Assembly (NCBI GenBank): GCA_000827265.1
Contig: KN834770.1
Location: 438,104 to 502,103, forward strand
Direction: 5' to 3'
Length of the DNA: 64,000 nucleotides
From: Collybiopsis luxurians FD-317 M1
Taxonomy: Eukaryota > Basidiomycota > Agaricomycetes > Agaricales > Omphalotaceae
A program made the translations under genes and the position numbers. The notes under the pieces are model-generated. The model did not search any database and was not told where the DNA came from. It saw nothing but the letters and a program-made list of their open reading frames with translations. Shown here piece after piece: positions 19,840 through 31,567 of the stretch (positions are counted from its first letter, which is position 1; every line of letters starts with the position of its first letter).

Positions 19840-22800
19840 ATGGTACTATCTCTCACTTACACGGCAGTAACTCGCTGCGGGCTAGCCAGTATCAAGAAAT
19901 CTGGTATTTCTTTCAAGGGTTGGAAGGAAAGATGGGTTATACTCAAGCCAAATTTCTTGCTGGTTTACAAGAATGTAAGTCGTGTTTCTGTCGCGTTCTC
20001 ATTCTCACTTACTTACTTCGTAACTTCTAGACGCAAGCCCACGATTTTATTTTCAGAATATCGCTGGCGTCCATTAAAGATATGTGCATTAGGGACGAAT
20101 CTGCAGGTCGTCCCCGCTGTCTACAAATCACAATGCGAGGAGGTACCCAGTATCTTTTCACGTTTCAAAGTGAGACCGAGTTTGATGGCTGGTACGACGA
20201 TATATACCGGTTGAGTCCTTTGGCCCCCGTTTTGATAATCCCTGAGGGAGGAGAGTTCGATGAGGAAGATATTATTGATGGTTATCTCGTGAGTTCATCA
20301 ACTGTTTGCGCTCAGGGTTCCCGCCTATTGATTACCTTAGGACGACGACTATTCTTCCACCCTGTCCCCTTCCACAATTGGTTCTGCAACGCGAGAGTCT
20401 TCCGCGAATGCCATGGATTATCCGCTCGCGCCAGCCTTACGCAGCACATTCAATCTGCAAAGATCGTTTACTGCTCCTGACATGGTTCCAGTGAGGCTAC
20501 TTTTTATCTACGAGCATTTCAGCTACTGACGACGAGCATAGACCTCAAGCAATTCCAATTCTACTGCCCGTAGTTATCAGAGACCAGAATATGGCGCAGA
20601 GAACGCTATTAACGCTCGTGTTGTGAGTGCATAAGCTTCTCGTCGAGGCTTTCTGACAATTCGTCGCTCTAGGATACCAATTTGGCTTCGACATCTTTAC
20701 CTTCAACATCTTCTCCTTCAACGTCTTCGCCTTCAACGTCTTCTCCCTCAATATTTTCCCCTTCAACGTCTTCGCCTTTAACATTTTCTGAGACAGCGAC
20801 GCCAGATTCCCCCCCTTACAGTTTAGAGCGTTTTGTTCGAAGTCTTCGTGACCAGTATGATTTACGAATATCATCGACTCCCGATCTTTTGGAGGCCGTG
20901 GCTGCAAGCCAGCAACAGGTGAGATCGTTCTTTATCTGGAGAATAACGGCGACTGACAGGAAATCTACTAGCCTGCCGTGAATTCAAACCGTCTTGAGCT
21001 GACAGCCCGTCAACGCGACCTCGTTCGGCAAGCTATATCGTTCCTTTGCTCTTGCATGGAACCTCGACTACTCAGGCGTAGTGATCCTGGAGGAGAGAAG
21101 CCTTTCGACCTAGTGGAAATTCGTCTCCGAGCTTTACTAAGAGTGAAGAAAAAATGGAGAGCGAATCAGTATGACCCTCAGGTGGATAATGAAACCGTGT
21201 TAGCATTATCGGAAGCACTCAAAGACGGATACATCTTGTGCCAGTATGTATTTCACTCTAGTCCAATCTACGTACTTCGACTCATCAATGTCGATGCTAG
21301 GACACTCAATGCCGTCGCTCTTGGTTCTAGCCCAGCAATTCGTCCCAATGACAGGGACAATATTAATCTCGCAATGTTCCTATCACACTGTCGGGATTTT
21401 GGAATTCCTAGAGAAGAACTGTTTTCGCCTGGGGACCTTACAGCAATGACGGCCGAATCCTCCGCCAGAGTCGCTCAAACCATCATCACTTTGGCAAAAC
21501 TTGCTGGAGCAGACGGAGAGGACCGAAAGTCTGTGTCCGAATCGCTTGCTAAATTCTCGAAAAATTTGGAACAGAGCAACTCGGTGCTGTTGCAGCGAAA
21601 ACTTCAACCCGGACAATCTTTTGCCGAACTCGAAGAATCCTTTATGAAGTTTATAGCCTCTCGTAGGAGGAAAAAATCGTTGAGATACGACCACGATCAA
21701 GCACAAGTGGTGAGCTCGTCAAGTTTTTAGAAGCTGGTATACCGTATTGACATACACCATTACTTTTCCGTAGACCTTAAAGGTACAGGGCATTTCGGTT
21801 TACAGTGGTCCCGCTCCTGATCATCGAGACTGATCATTCCATCCATAGGTATATCAGGTACGATCCAGTTTGCCCCGCCTCAATCATATCTCTGAACGTC
21901 CAGGAACTTTCATAGAACGTGGCTTCTCTTTTAGAAACGCAAGCTGTATCATCACTCCAAGGTGAAAGCTTGAGGTAAGGTTATCTTTAAGAAGTTTACT
22001 AGACGCCAAAACATGACAGCTTCCCATCAGGTTGAAAGACGCCTTGATCAATCTGGTAAACTTCATGGCTTCCCTGGATACGATCTCCAGTCTTGTCGAA
22101 AGCAGACAGTTTCGAATCAGATTGTTGCAAGTGAGTTTTCTCGGCTTCCTATTGATATTGACTGGCTCTGACTCATATCTTTCTTTGCATGATTGCATTC
22201 TACAGTTTTCCGCCGCTTTTCATTCCTCTTCTGATTACCAGTCATTGCGTGAGGCGCTGAAGAAAGATGAGATTGGAATAGAAAATGCTTTACGTCTGAT
22301 AGTGCACTCGGATGAATATAAGCAAGTTGTAACCGGTCTTCGTGGGGAGGATGCGCAGAGTTGTGTGGATTTAATACAAGACGTGCGTTTGATTCTCCTC
22401 CTAGTCGGAATAGTAGTGCATAACGATTATCTGACTTTCTAGGTTTTGGACCGACGTTCCCTTCAGACACACACCAGCGATGATGTATTTTATCATCACG
22501 CTCAACGTATCCTTGTCAAACTCTCCGAACATTCAGACACCCTACCTACTTCACTTTTTATCGGAGGCGTGAATCGACGAGATCCTCACCCATGTACTGG
22601 GGGAACGTTTGCCGATATTTATCGAGCAACATACCGCGATCAGGATGTGGCATTGAAGAGGATCAGGATTTTTCAAGGTGACGCTGAGGGGAGGCACAAA
22701 GCTCAGAAGGTGTGCAATACAGCTGACTTATACCGGATACATAGCTCTAATGATCTTTCAGCGGTTTTGCCGAGAAGCTTTGATGTGGCAGAGACTCCAT

Positions 22801-23694
22801 CATCCGTTTGTTCTACCGTTCTGTGGCATTGACTCGGAAAGTTTTCCATCGTATCTATGTATGGTTTCGCCGTGGATGCGACATGGAACAATCTTGAGGC
22901 ATCTGAATGACTACGCGCATGTTAATGTGGAGCAGAAGGTAACCCGAACGGTTTTTTTCGCTCTTCCTGTCTTGACTTTCGTGGTCTTCACCCCAGTTGT
23001 TCGAGATAGCTCAAGGATTGCATTACTTACATTCGCAAAATGTTGTCCATGGGGATCTTCGCGGGGTAATTTGTCTATCATCAATGCTTGATAGCAAGCT
23101 CATCAATTCCTCTAGTCCAATATCCTTGTCGACGAAGACTGGCATGCTTGTCTAGCCGACTTTGGTTTGGCTGTCTTTGAGGATGCCACTATGGGTACAC
23201 CGTCTCAGCAAGCAGGATCGGTGAGATGGATGGCTCCAGAGCTGCATCACCCTCAAGCTTTCAAGCTGAAAGATTTCCGAAGGACATTTGCAAGTGATGT
23301 GTATTCGTTTGCATGCGTGTGTGTTGAGGTATGTGCCTGACTACAAGTCCAACAACTTGCCTTGACGATCCGGTTTTTTTTAGGTTTTCACTGGCAAGTC
23401 ACCCTTTGCAGATATTCCACACGATTCTGCTGTGATGCTGCGAGTCATGGCTGGAGAACGACCTGAACGACCGGAATGTACTAAAGCTATGCCGGATTGG
23501 CTTTGGGATATAGTTCAGTCGTGCTGGAGACACAGTCCGCAAGAACGACCGTCGATGTCGAGAGTGGTTGAGCTGATGAAAGCCGGTAATGGGGATTTGC
23601 GAGTGGTTTCCATTGCTGTATGTAATCCACTTGCGTGTTGTGTCGCTCGTTCGGCTCACAGGATACGTTTAGGAGTCGTCTTCGGAATCTTTAG
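19840..23694 (+). CDS. PH - calponin-homology-like - TKL protein kinase
   Basis: Eighteen exons close in frame to 965 residues: 19840-19974, 20031-20288, 20341-20490, 20542-20622, 20673-20918, 20972-21243, 21301-21709, 21774-21782, 21849-21857, 21916-21974, 22031-22130, 22206-22382, 22443-22709, 22762-22938, 22997-23065, 23116-23328, 23384-23617, 23662-23694. Domains: PH (about 8-115; FKGWKERWVILKPNFLLVYKN, FDGWYDDIYRLSP); PSTSS repeats (218-247); a CH-like domain (about 340-455; LSEALKDGYILCQ, DNINLAMFLSHC, IPREELFSPGDL); kinase (about 670-955). The kinase keeps VALK, HGDLRGSN (Gly for Arg of HRD), ADFGL and MAPEL. A link to membrane and cytoskeleton signalling is inferred. The two 9-base exons are not needed for frame. 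Two adjacent genes is the alternative. Confidence 0.6.
20700..20789 (+). repeat. 15-base minisatellite inside exon 5 (PSTSS repeats)
   Basis: Six imperfect copies of a 15-base unit (CCTTCAACGTCTTCG type) encode PSTSS, with PSIFS and PLTFS variants, in the linker between the PH and CH-like regions. The opposite strand shows a misleading Lys-rich repeat frame. Confidence 0.85.
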
Positions 23695-24319
23695 ATTGGG
23701 ATATATCGTTACACAGTCCTAGCGGATCGAAGTTGGTAAGAAGACGGAAGTTGGGCAGCCGGAGTGCACGTGCTGGAAAGCCCTCGGGGCTTGGACACAA
23801 GCAGACTCGGTCGAGTTGAAGGTGGAACAAAGCAATATTCTGGAGTTCGGTACAATCATGCATACTATCATTTTTACGACTCGTTTTGCATAGCTATCAT
23901 AACGTGAAGACTATTAATCACATTTTCGCTCGAATGAGGTACATACCATTACGTGGCATGGGGAAGAGAAGAGTGCTGCCGGGAATGGCCGATCCCCAAA
24001 GTTTTGAAAAACCCCAATGTACGTTGCAAGAGGGTTCAATAACACTTTCTTTGCAGTGTGATATGTAGCTGGTTGCGATCTAGACTGAATTTGAAGAGTA
24101 GAAGCGCTTACTGTAGTCCAATTTAGGAGAGGAGGCACAGCCACTTTATTGACTCGGCTATTGCCGGAGCCGATCAGTATTGTCCGAAATAACCACGGTC
24201 CGCCTCGTTGAACCCAAACTTGTCCTCCTCCTTCAACGTCGTGGCGGGTACAGCTCTTTTTACAGCCTTTGCGCGTTGTTCTGGCGTTGGAATCTTGCTG
24301 CGACTTACACCGTAGCAAT
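23695..24319. other. intergenic after the kinase gene
   Basis: No gene is supported. A 134-codon minus frame (23914-24318) has no family features and runs into the promoter of the next gene. The last 150 bases are CT-rich, as usual before fungal start sites. Confidence 0.5.
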
Positions 24320-25192
24320 ATGGAGGCCTTGTACCCTAATCCTGGTTCGACATCTCGTCCAGCTCACAAGCGAAACCTTTCCTCCGGTTCACCATCCACT
24401 TCACGACTACCGTTATCGAAATTCCACTCGCATGGTCATTCTCGCAGTATGAACTTGCAGTCTGCTCCCGCTGATAACGTCCGACAAGCATCCTCATCTT
24501 TAGCGGCGCAATCACCTGCGAATGCGAATAGTCGCCCCAAGAAAGCTTCTAGGATAATGTCCAGTGTCAGGAAGTCACTGTTTGTTTCATATTCTCCTCC
24601 TCAGAAAAAGACTCTTTCATTCGTGAGTTGCAAATCCTGCTTTAAAAGAATTGTCTCCTAACTTGCTCGCGTTCAGGCGACTGGCATGTATTCTACCCCT
24701 GCCGAACGCACTATTCAGCATTCTGCCCGGTTAAAAAAACCGGATCCTTCCTCATCTCCCCCATCCGTTGAACAGATAGCCATGGGTCTACACATTTCAC
24801 GAACACCTCATCTTCGTGCACCCTCCGTTCCGCAGCACCCTTACTCCCAGCGAATACCTTTACCTCCTCCCCCTTCACGTTCTGCCTTGAAAAAGCCGGG
24901 GCAGGCGAGCTCTTCTGCGCCTTCGCTTGACCCTCCCTCTGCTTCTTCTACAACTGTCACTTCATCCAATTTTCCTTCCACGCCACGATCCAATCGTTCA
25001 CTGTTTTCGCTCAAAACGCGCATGTCGCGCTTCATACCTGGTAGTGGGTTGCAAACTTCCTCTGCACTTTCTTCGTCATCACCGTCACCTCCTTTTTCGT
25101 CTTCAAGAGACAGTTCATCGGATATTGTGCCCCCCAAGAAGGCGGTGAGGTTTTCCAAGTCGACGTTGGGTTTGAATGAGCAAGAAGATTGA
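24320..25192 (+). CDS. Ser/Pro-rich protein of unknown function with an RVxF-like motif
   Basis: Two exons (24320-24622, 24677-25192) give 272 residues. The protein is largely disordered: Ser and Pro dominate, with basic patches (RPKKASRIMSSVRKSLF; SLFSLKTRMSRFIPG). The C-terminus has PPKKAVRFSKSTLG, where KAVRF fits the RVxF consensus for docking to protein phosphatase 1. There are no transmembrane segments or signal peptide. Low-complexity base composition follows from the protein. I do not recognise a family; a cell-cycle or polarity adaptor is only a guess. Confidence 0.7.
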
Positions 25193-25586
25193 GTTGGAGG
25201 CCGTTGTTGTGTTTGGCTGGATGCCAGTGTTATCATTATTGCCTAATTTTCTAGTCTCAACTGGTTTAGACCTGCATGCATTTCTTACGGTGCGCGATCC
25301 TTGTTCGCATTAATTACCATTACGCCTTCTGGCACACGACCTATTCACTTGCAGTATCATGTATCTACCAATAGCACGATTTAGTACGACCATGTATCAA
25401 GAAGAGTATAATAAAATTTAAAAAAAATTGTGTACTTGAAGACATTGAGTGTCTGGACTCTGAAATCTCTGACGTATGTCGCTTTCACGTAATACTTGCC
25501 GAATTTTTTGTGGCAGTGGTTTTGGACTGCGCTATATACTGTGACTCTCTCTCTCTCTTCTTTTTACTTTTTGTTCACGAACTCTC
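25193..25586. other. intergenic / DnaJ promoter
   Basis: Contains a CT-dinucleotide tract at about 25546-25560 and a CT-rich leader just before the DnaJ ATG, common in fungal promoters. No open frame is supported. Confidence 0.55.
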
Positions 25587-27910
25587 ATGGCTCCAGTCGA
25601 CACTGAATATTATGATTTGGTATGCACCACTTGGCCGCGTCACGCCTACCATTGTCTACGTCTGCAAGCTGTATCTGACGACGAATAAATAGTTGGGGGT
25701 GTCAGTAGATGCTGACGATAATCAGCTCAAGAAGGGATATCGAAAGGCTGCTATGAAGGTGCGTCTTCTAACTCTTCGATGTCTGCAACTGATTGAACCG
25801 GTTTCTGCTCGCTTTCAGTATCATCCAGACAAGAATCCCTCACCGGACGCGGAGGAAAAATTCAAGGAGATTAGGTGCGCCGAGTCGAGTGTTGGCATAT
25901 TCTACAAGTCTGACTGCGGGCTGTGGCCTGTAGCAAAGCATATCAGGTCCTTTCGGATCCCGTAAGTCTCGTCAGACTTATACTTGGTACTTTATCATGA
26001 CAGTGTGTTCACCTACAGAATCTGCGCGCAGTTTACGATAAGAATGGCAAAGCTATGGTAATTCACGCTCTGTCTGTGGGCTCTGTGCACTTTGGTAATG
26101 GTTGTTGCAGGTGGATAAGGAAGGCGGTCTTTCGATGGACGATGCAGCAGGATTCTTTGCAAACGTCTTTGGAGGAGAAAGATTCCATGATTATGTACGT
26201 CTCAAATCTGAAGTCCATCCTCAGATTGTTAACCTCTTTTCGTAGATTGGAGAGATTTCGATCATGAAGGTAATGTTCTTCAAGATGAGTGTGCAACGTT
26301 CTACTTAACTGGAGCCAGGATATGACTGAAGCTGCAACCACAATGATGACAGAGGAAGAAAAGGCTGAAATTGAAAAGCAGCTCAACCCAGATAAATCTC
26401 CCACTCCCCCCGTCGCAAACGAGCATCACGATGACACCGCTAAACCTTCAACTACGGCGGCACCGTCATCCCATACCCCCGGTTCTTCATCCCCGTCACG
26501 TCCAGAACCCACATCTCACGGAAGCGGAAATTCTTCACTCGTCATTCATGACGAAAGTTCCAACTCTCCTTCCAACATCAACAATGAAATAACAGAGAAA
26601 GAAAGACTGGAACGGGAAAGAGAAGCCGCGCGCAAACGCAAAGCGGAGCAAAAAGAAAAGTTGAGGGAACAGGAGAAGGAACGTCGGAAGGTTATGGAAG
26701 CAAGGGTGAAAATGCTGACGACCAAGATGATTGATCGTTTACGACCGTTTGTCGAAGCTAAACGTCCTGGAGAGAGAGACGACGCTGAGACGCTTGCCTT
26801 CGAGGCCAAGATGAAGAGGGAGGTTGAGGATTTGAAGTTGGAGAGCTTTGGCGTCGAGGTGCGTATCGATACCCAAGGCCGTGGTCGGAATAATTGAACG
26901 AGAAATTGAACCAGCTTCTTCATACTATTGGTAATGTGTATATGATGAAGGCCACCTCATTCCTGAAATCGAAAAAGTTTCTGGGAATGTACGTTCTTTA
27001 TTGAGACTGGATATTCCTCGTCTGACGACGGCATTCGATAGTCCGGGGTTCTTCTCCCGACTCAAAGAAAAGGGTACCCTTGCCAAGGATGTTTGGGGAG
27101 TCATTGGAAGCGCGTATGTCCTCGGTCCTATTCTTCGTGCCCCAGTGGAAATAATCTTTTCTTCATTTGACAGCTTGAGTGTACGGGACACGATGCTAGT
27201 GAGCAATGATCCTCTGTAATCATTGCCCCGGTGATATTCATGATTTCTGTAGGAAATGGAGAAACTACAAGCCAAAGGTGATGTCGACGAGGCTGAACTG
27301 AAGGCTTTGGAAATGGATGTAACGGGCAAGGCAAGTGTTAAAGCTTCCTTATTTAGTTTTAATGATCGAATCGTTGGTCCATACGTTGTTTACAGATAAT
27401 GCTGGCCTCCTGGCGTGGTGCCCGGCTTGAGGTGATTCAAGTCCTCAGAGAGGTTGTCGACAATGTGTTGAAAGAGCCTGGAGCCTCCGAGATCGTGCTT
27501 CTCAATCGCGCCAAGGTCAGTCTTGAACTGATTAGGCTGTAATTCCCTCCAAGTAATCATGTGTTTCTGCACGAACAGGGTCTAATGCTGATCGGAGCGA
27601 TCTTCAAATCTGCAGAACCAGATGAATCCGATGAGGAGCGGCGCGAGTTGGAACGGTGCGTCGTTGTTCCTTGCTGTTATAACGTATTCTGACGTGAATT
27701 GCTTCATCCTTGTTGATTTCTCTGTTTATATTCGATGCTGAAACTGTGTTGGACATGGACAGAATGGTTGCTGAAGCTGCCCAACCTAAGCCAAAAGCGA
27801 AAGCAACAAAAGCCAAAGATTCATCAAGACATTCGCATTATATGAAGGAAGCCACTGACAAGGACAGGAAGTCGACAACTCCCGAACCGGTTGCACCGCA
27901 GGCTTCTTGA
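25587..27910 (+). CDS. DnaJ-X family J-domain co-chaperone (Caj1/Djp1 type)
   Basis: Fifteen exons (25587-25619, 25693-25758, 25819-25874, 25934-25961, 26019-26057, 26111-26194, 26246-26269, 26319-26858, 26915-26988, 27042-27113, 27174-27198, 27253-27330, 27396-27515, 27579-27655, 27763-27910) give 487 residues. The J domain occupies residues 5-75 with an intact HPD in [16 protein letters not shown] Gly/Phe-type stretch, a Ser/Pro linker, a charged coiled coil ([18 protein letters not shown]) and the DnaJ-X domain ([36 protein letters not shown]) follow. Such proteins stimulate Hsp70; yeast Djp1 aids peroxisomal import and Caj1 is membrane-associated. The intron after VTGK uses a GCAAGT donor, forced by frame. 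Confidence 0.9.
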
Positions 27911-28651
27911 TGATCTTGATTGAAGTCCTTTGTTCCGGAGAAACTCTCCGAAGTTGGAGACATTCAGGAACTTGACCATCCACTTTCCAACTTTTCCTAC
28001 TCATTTTGTTACTCATTTAATCGATGCTGCTCCCTGATTGTCATGATTATTATGGATCTTCCAGTTTCTACGGATGTAAACATCTGTTGGGACTCATACA
28101 GTTTACATTACTATAACTTCCACCTATGCGGATACTAGTACGAATCTAGATTTTTCTTTCCCCCAATGGTTTACAGTGCGTTTTGATTTGTGGGGTTGAC
28201 TTGTTTGAGGACACACCTGAACACACTGGTGCCACCCCGGCACGGTCGAACAGCCAACAGCCACCAACCTATGTACATAATTCCGAAATAGTTTTTATCA
28301 AGATTCCGCTGTGCCATTCCTTGTTTTAGCTTCAGTTTATACGGAAAACGACAGACCGAGCTACGTTTCCATTGGCATGGCCCTTCCATCGGGCAAGATC
28401 TTTGAATTTTTCAATACTCGATTGGAAAATAATGATTTCTGTATGTATACCAAAAAGCAGAGTTTCAGGGTGGTAGTGATAAATTATCGGCAGGCTCTTG
28501 AAATGAAAGTACGTTGTTGAATGCAAGTCTTTCAAGTGGACACTGAAAAAAAAAAGAAGTTTATCGAGATCTCCGTTCGAAATCCAGAACACTGCTTCAC
28601 TGTTCTTACGGCCGACAACTTTACACGCTCAGATGACCCCTCCAATTATAT
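27911..28651. other. intergenic between convergent DnaJ and M20 genes
   Basis: Both neighbours end here. Frames at 28311-28592 are short and unlike known proteins. I see only 3' UTR-like, AT-rich sequence. Confidence 0.5.
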
Positions 28652-30939
28652 TTATACCAACGACGCCTTCATCTACGTATCGACAGATTGAATGAATAAA
28701 AATCATGAGAAATGTGGGTAGATCTATTGAGCATACCTCTTGGAAAAGGGCATCATCTTGTATGACGCGAAGGGCAGTCAATGCCAGACCTCGGGTAGAG
28801 ATCATGTTTGCGGCATGAGCTTCCTTTGTGGCTGAGGCCCTGGTGAATGCTGGAGTGTGATTGCGCCCATCCGGTTCCGTTGGAATGGCTACACGAGGAA
28901 AGGATGAAATGTCCATGTCAACGCCCAGATGCCTTGAAAGACGGAGAAGCCGTTCAATGTAATGAAGGACTTACAATATAGAGGATGAAGTGCGGGTAGA
29001 TCTGGCAATAAAAGGTACGAAAACGACATTAACCACTAGAATCGTCAAGCCGATCGGAAGGCTCTACGCACAGTGGCTGACGTTACCCTACAAATGGACG
29101 GTCCGATTCAACCAGAGTAGGGGGGAAAAGTACGATCTTGGGGGACTCACGAAATCCGTTGATGCGGAAAATCCTTGAACGCTCACAGTTTGTCCATACC
29201 GCGTTTGGGCAACATGACTGAAGATGTCAGCTGTTGTATCGGAAGGAAAATCAGAGGCCGAAAACAGGTTGAAGACATCAACTGACCTAGGACCGGATTG
29301 TTTACCAGATCGTAGTACGGCGGTTCCTCGTTAATCGTGACTGAGCAACTCGTCGCCAAAGCAGCAGCCCTGCGATGCATTGTATGAGTTGATGCAACAG
29401 ATGAGGTGCAGTAAGACTTACTCGAAGCAGTTACGCACACGTTCGGCGAATGCAGACACTTCTTCATAAGTGGGAGCTCTGACTTGCCAGCGTATCGTGG
29501 CGTTGTCAGGGATCACTACAAATATGCGGGATGAGAGAGTTTGAACCCGAAGTCCAGTTGTTGACTTACCATTCGATGCCCAGTCACGACCTTGCACAAT
29601 CCCATGCGAGCGATGAGTGGGTTGCATCTGCTGTCGAAGAACAGAGAGGCTCGCATATGCGAGAAAAGCTGCGTCCAAAGCATTTTTTCCTTCCCTGAAG
29701 GGAGGTTAGGCCTTGCAGTGATCCCGACCTAGAGCTCGTTCTTACCAAGGGGTAGCACCTGCGTGAGCGCTACATATGTTTCCGCAACGAGGTAAAGAAC
29801 ATGAATGCCATTCAGTACTTATGGCTGACTGACCTTTGACCGGTATACTCGACCTGGAAGGTTTGAACAGCTATGGTTTTTCCTAAATCAACGGAATTTA
29901 GCGGTCCCGGTCCAGGATGGGACCTATTGTAACCTTAGAAAGCATACGAAAAATTGGAGCAACGGTCCTGAGTACATTACGCAAAAATCCATTTCGTCAT
30001 AGCCTCCTCGTTCGAGGAGAATGATCTTTCCGCCTCCGCCCTCTTCAGCCGGTGTTCCCAAAAGTACGATCTTACCCGGGATATTGTGCGTCTCAAATGC
30101 AACTTTTAATGCAATCGCAATACCACAACCGCTGGCTGCTATGAGATTGTGTCCGCATGCGTGACCCATACCAGGGAGGGCGTCCATTTCTATAATAATC
30201 GTTGGAACCGAGCACGGAACAGTAAGTAGCAAAAACATCGAAAAACTTGAGCAAGATTGTACCCGAGTTGATCCCAATGACCTTTCCGCCAGCTCCGTGA
30301 GTGTATTCCGCTTTCCAGGCAGTCTCAAGACCAAGGTATTCGGAAGTCACGGTGAATCCATAGTGGCTCATGAAGGAAGTTAGAGTGTCCCGAGCGTATC
30401 TATCCGGGAACCCTAATCAATAGCTGCGCAAGAAGATGAGAAAGTGCCCAGTGATTTACCTCTCCTGGAATCCAACCTCAGGGTGATCTAGAATATCCAG
30501 TGGGTGATGTGAGGAAGTTTGATCATACTTAGTACAGACCATGTATTTTCAGACTCAAGTCGTACAGCTCGGAATCAAGTTTATCCAATGCGCTATCGAT
30601 GGTTTGTTCTGCAGCAGGATCTCCCTTCACGCCAGGCTGGACCGCGGTGTACCGAGGGAGGAAAGTATCTATCGGTGAACGTTCCTCCGGTATTCGCCAT
30701 TCGGAGTGCAGGCCGAAATCGAGAAAGGGGATAGCACCTACATCCTGTAAAAAAGATGCAGTTAGTCACTGGAGGAGTCTCTTGAAAATTTGCCATTCTT
30801 TTTCGCTTCGCAGACCGGCATTCGGAATTGATGATGGCTGAATTTTACTCGATGGTTGTTTTCCCTTTGTAAAAAGAGATCGCAGCTTTAAGCCACCAAA
30901 ACAGCCAACTGTTCGATTCTCATTCGGTGTTGGTGCCAT
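28652..30939 (-). CDS. M20 metallopeptidase / amidohydrolase (PM20D2-like)
   Basis: Fifteen exons; the fourteen downstream ones are complement(28652..28672, 28737..28888, 28975..29001, 29072..29087, 29151..29230, 29287..29369, 29422..29515, 29570..29694, 29746..29769, 29834..29923, 29976..30189, 30263..30399, 30460..30487, 30540..30737). Exon 1 starts at the ATG at 30939 (MAPTPNENRTVGCFGGLK); its donor is unresolved (GTAAAA or GTCTGC), giving about 460-470 residues. Family motifs are complete: EMDALPGMGHACGHN, TPAEEGGGGK, HPGPGP, GQSAHAGATPWEGKNALDA, STDFGNVSH, PTEPDGRNHTPAF. These hold the metal ligands and catalytic Glu of zinc-dependent M20 enzymes, which hydrolyse peptide or amide bonds; the substrate is unknown. 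Five exons are 28 bases or shorter. Confidence 0.88.
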
Positions 30940-31567
30940 GAGATTGTGAGAGTAAGGTGCAAAGTGCTGACCCGAACATTCTCAGCAAATATATTTGCAT
31001 TGATTCTGATCCAAGCGTACGCCTATTCTTCGCTCCGTTGCAACCGCTCCAGATATCAGAAGCTCCAAAGGATCTCCGTGCGCTGGCCTGCCCGATGTGA
31101 AAGTCGTTCAGGGCGGCATTACAAACGGAGTGGATGGTCCGCCGTTCACGGAAATTATGAGATTGCGCAAAATGCGCATCTTGTTTTGGACTGGAATTCG
31201 TCAGGGGCATGGAAGCAAGAAGGGTCTATTGCATTCTCTCGTGACGCTATGTACTTGAAGATATTCCGGAAGGGCATGACAATGTGTACTGTGACGGAAC
31301 CTGATGCTAGAATTGGTATATTCGGAAAAGACAAACAGTAGTATGTTTTCAATCAGAACGAAACCAGCACTGACGAATCTAGGATTAGGCCAGGTTTGAC
31401 GCCAGTGCAAAAAAGGAACTAGGTCGCAGAGACTCGGTCAGATCGGTCAAAGCTGGCCATCGCATGCAAATGGACTAATCCGGAAAGTTCCCATAGTAAC
31501 GTGACCTGCCGGAACTGGCGATCCTAGTTTGTACATTATCACTCTGGTTATAACCAACGCACAAGAT
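30940..31567. other. divergent promoter region between M20 and TOR
   Basis: Both genes start outward from this 628-base interval. Frames at 30946-31341 (plus) and their minus shadows resemble nothing. No motif stands out. Confidence 0.5.

Noticed and set aside
20545..20907. Minus-strand frame with Lys-rich repeats (LKAKTLKEK type)
   Set aside because: It is the antisense reading of the PSTSS minisatellite in the kinase gene exon 5; the plus-strand frame fits a 18-exon gene.
25574..25581. TTCACGAA, a heat-shock-element-like inverted pair just before the DnaJ start
   Set aside because: Only two units and 5 bases before the ATG, probably inside the transcript; too weak to call an HSE.
28560..28600. 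GTTCGAAATCC, resembling a tRNA T arm
   Set aside because: No D arm, anticodon stem or acceptor stem can be drawn around it.
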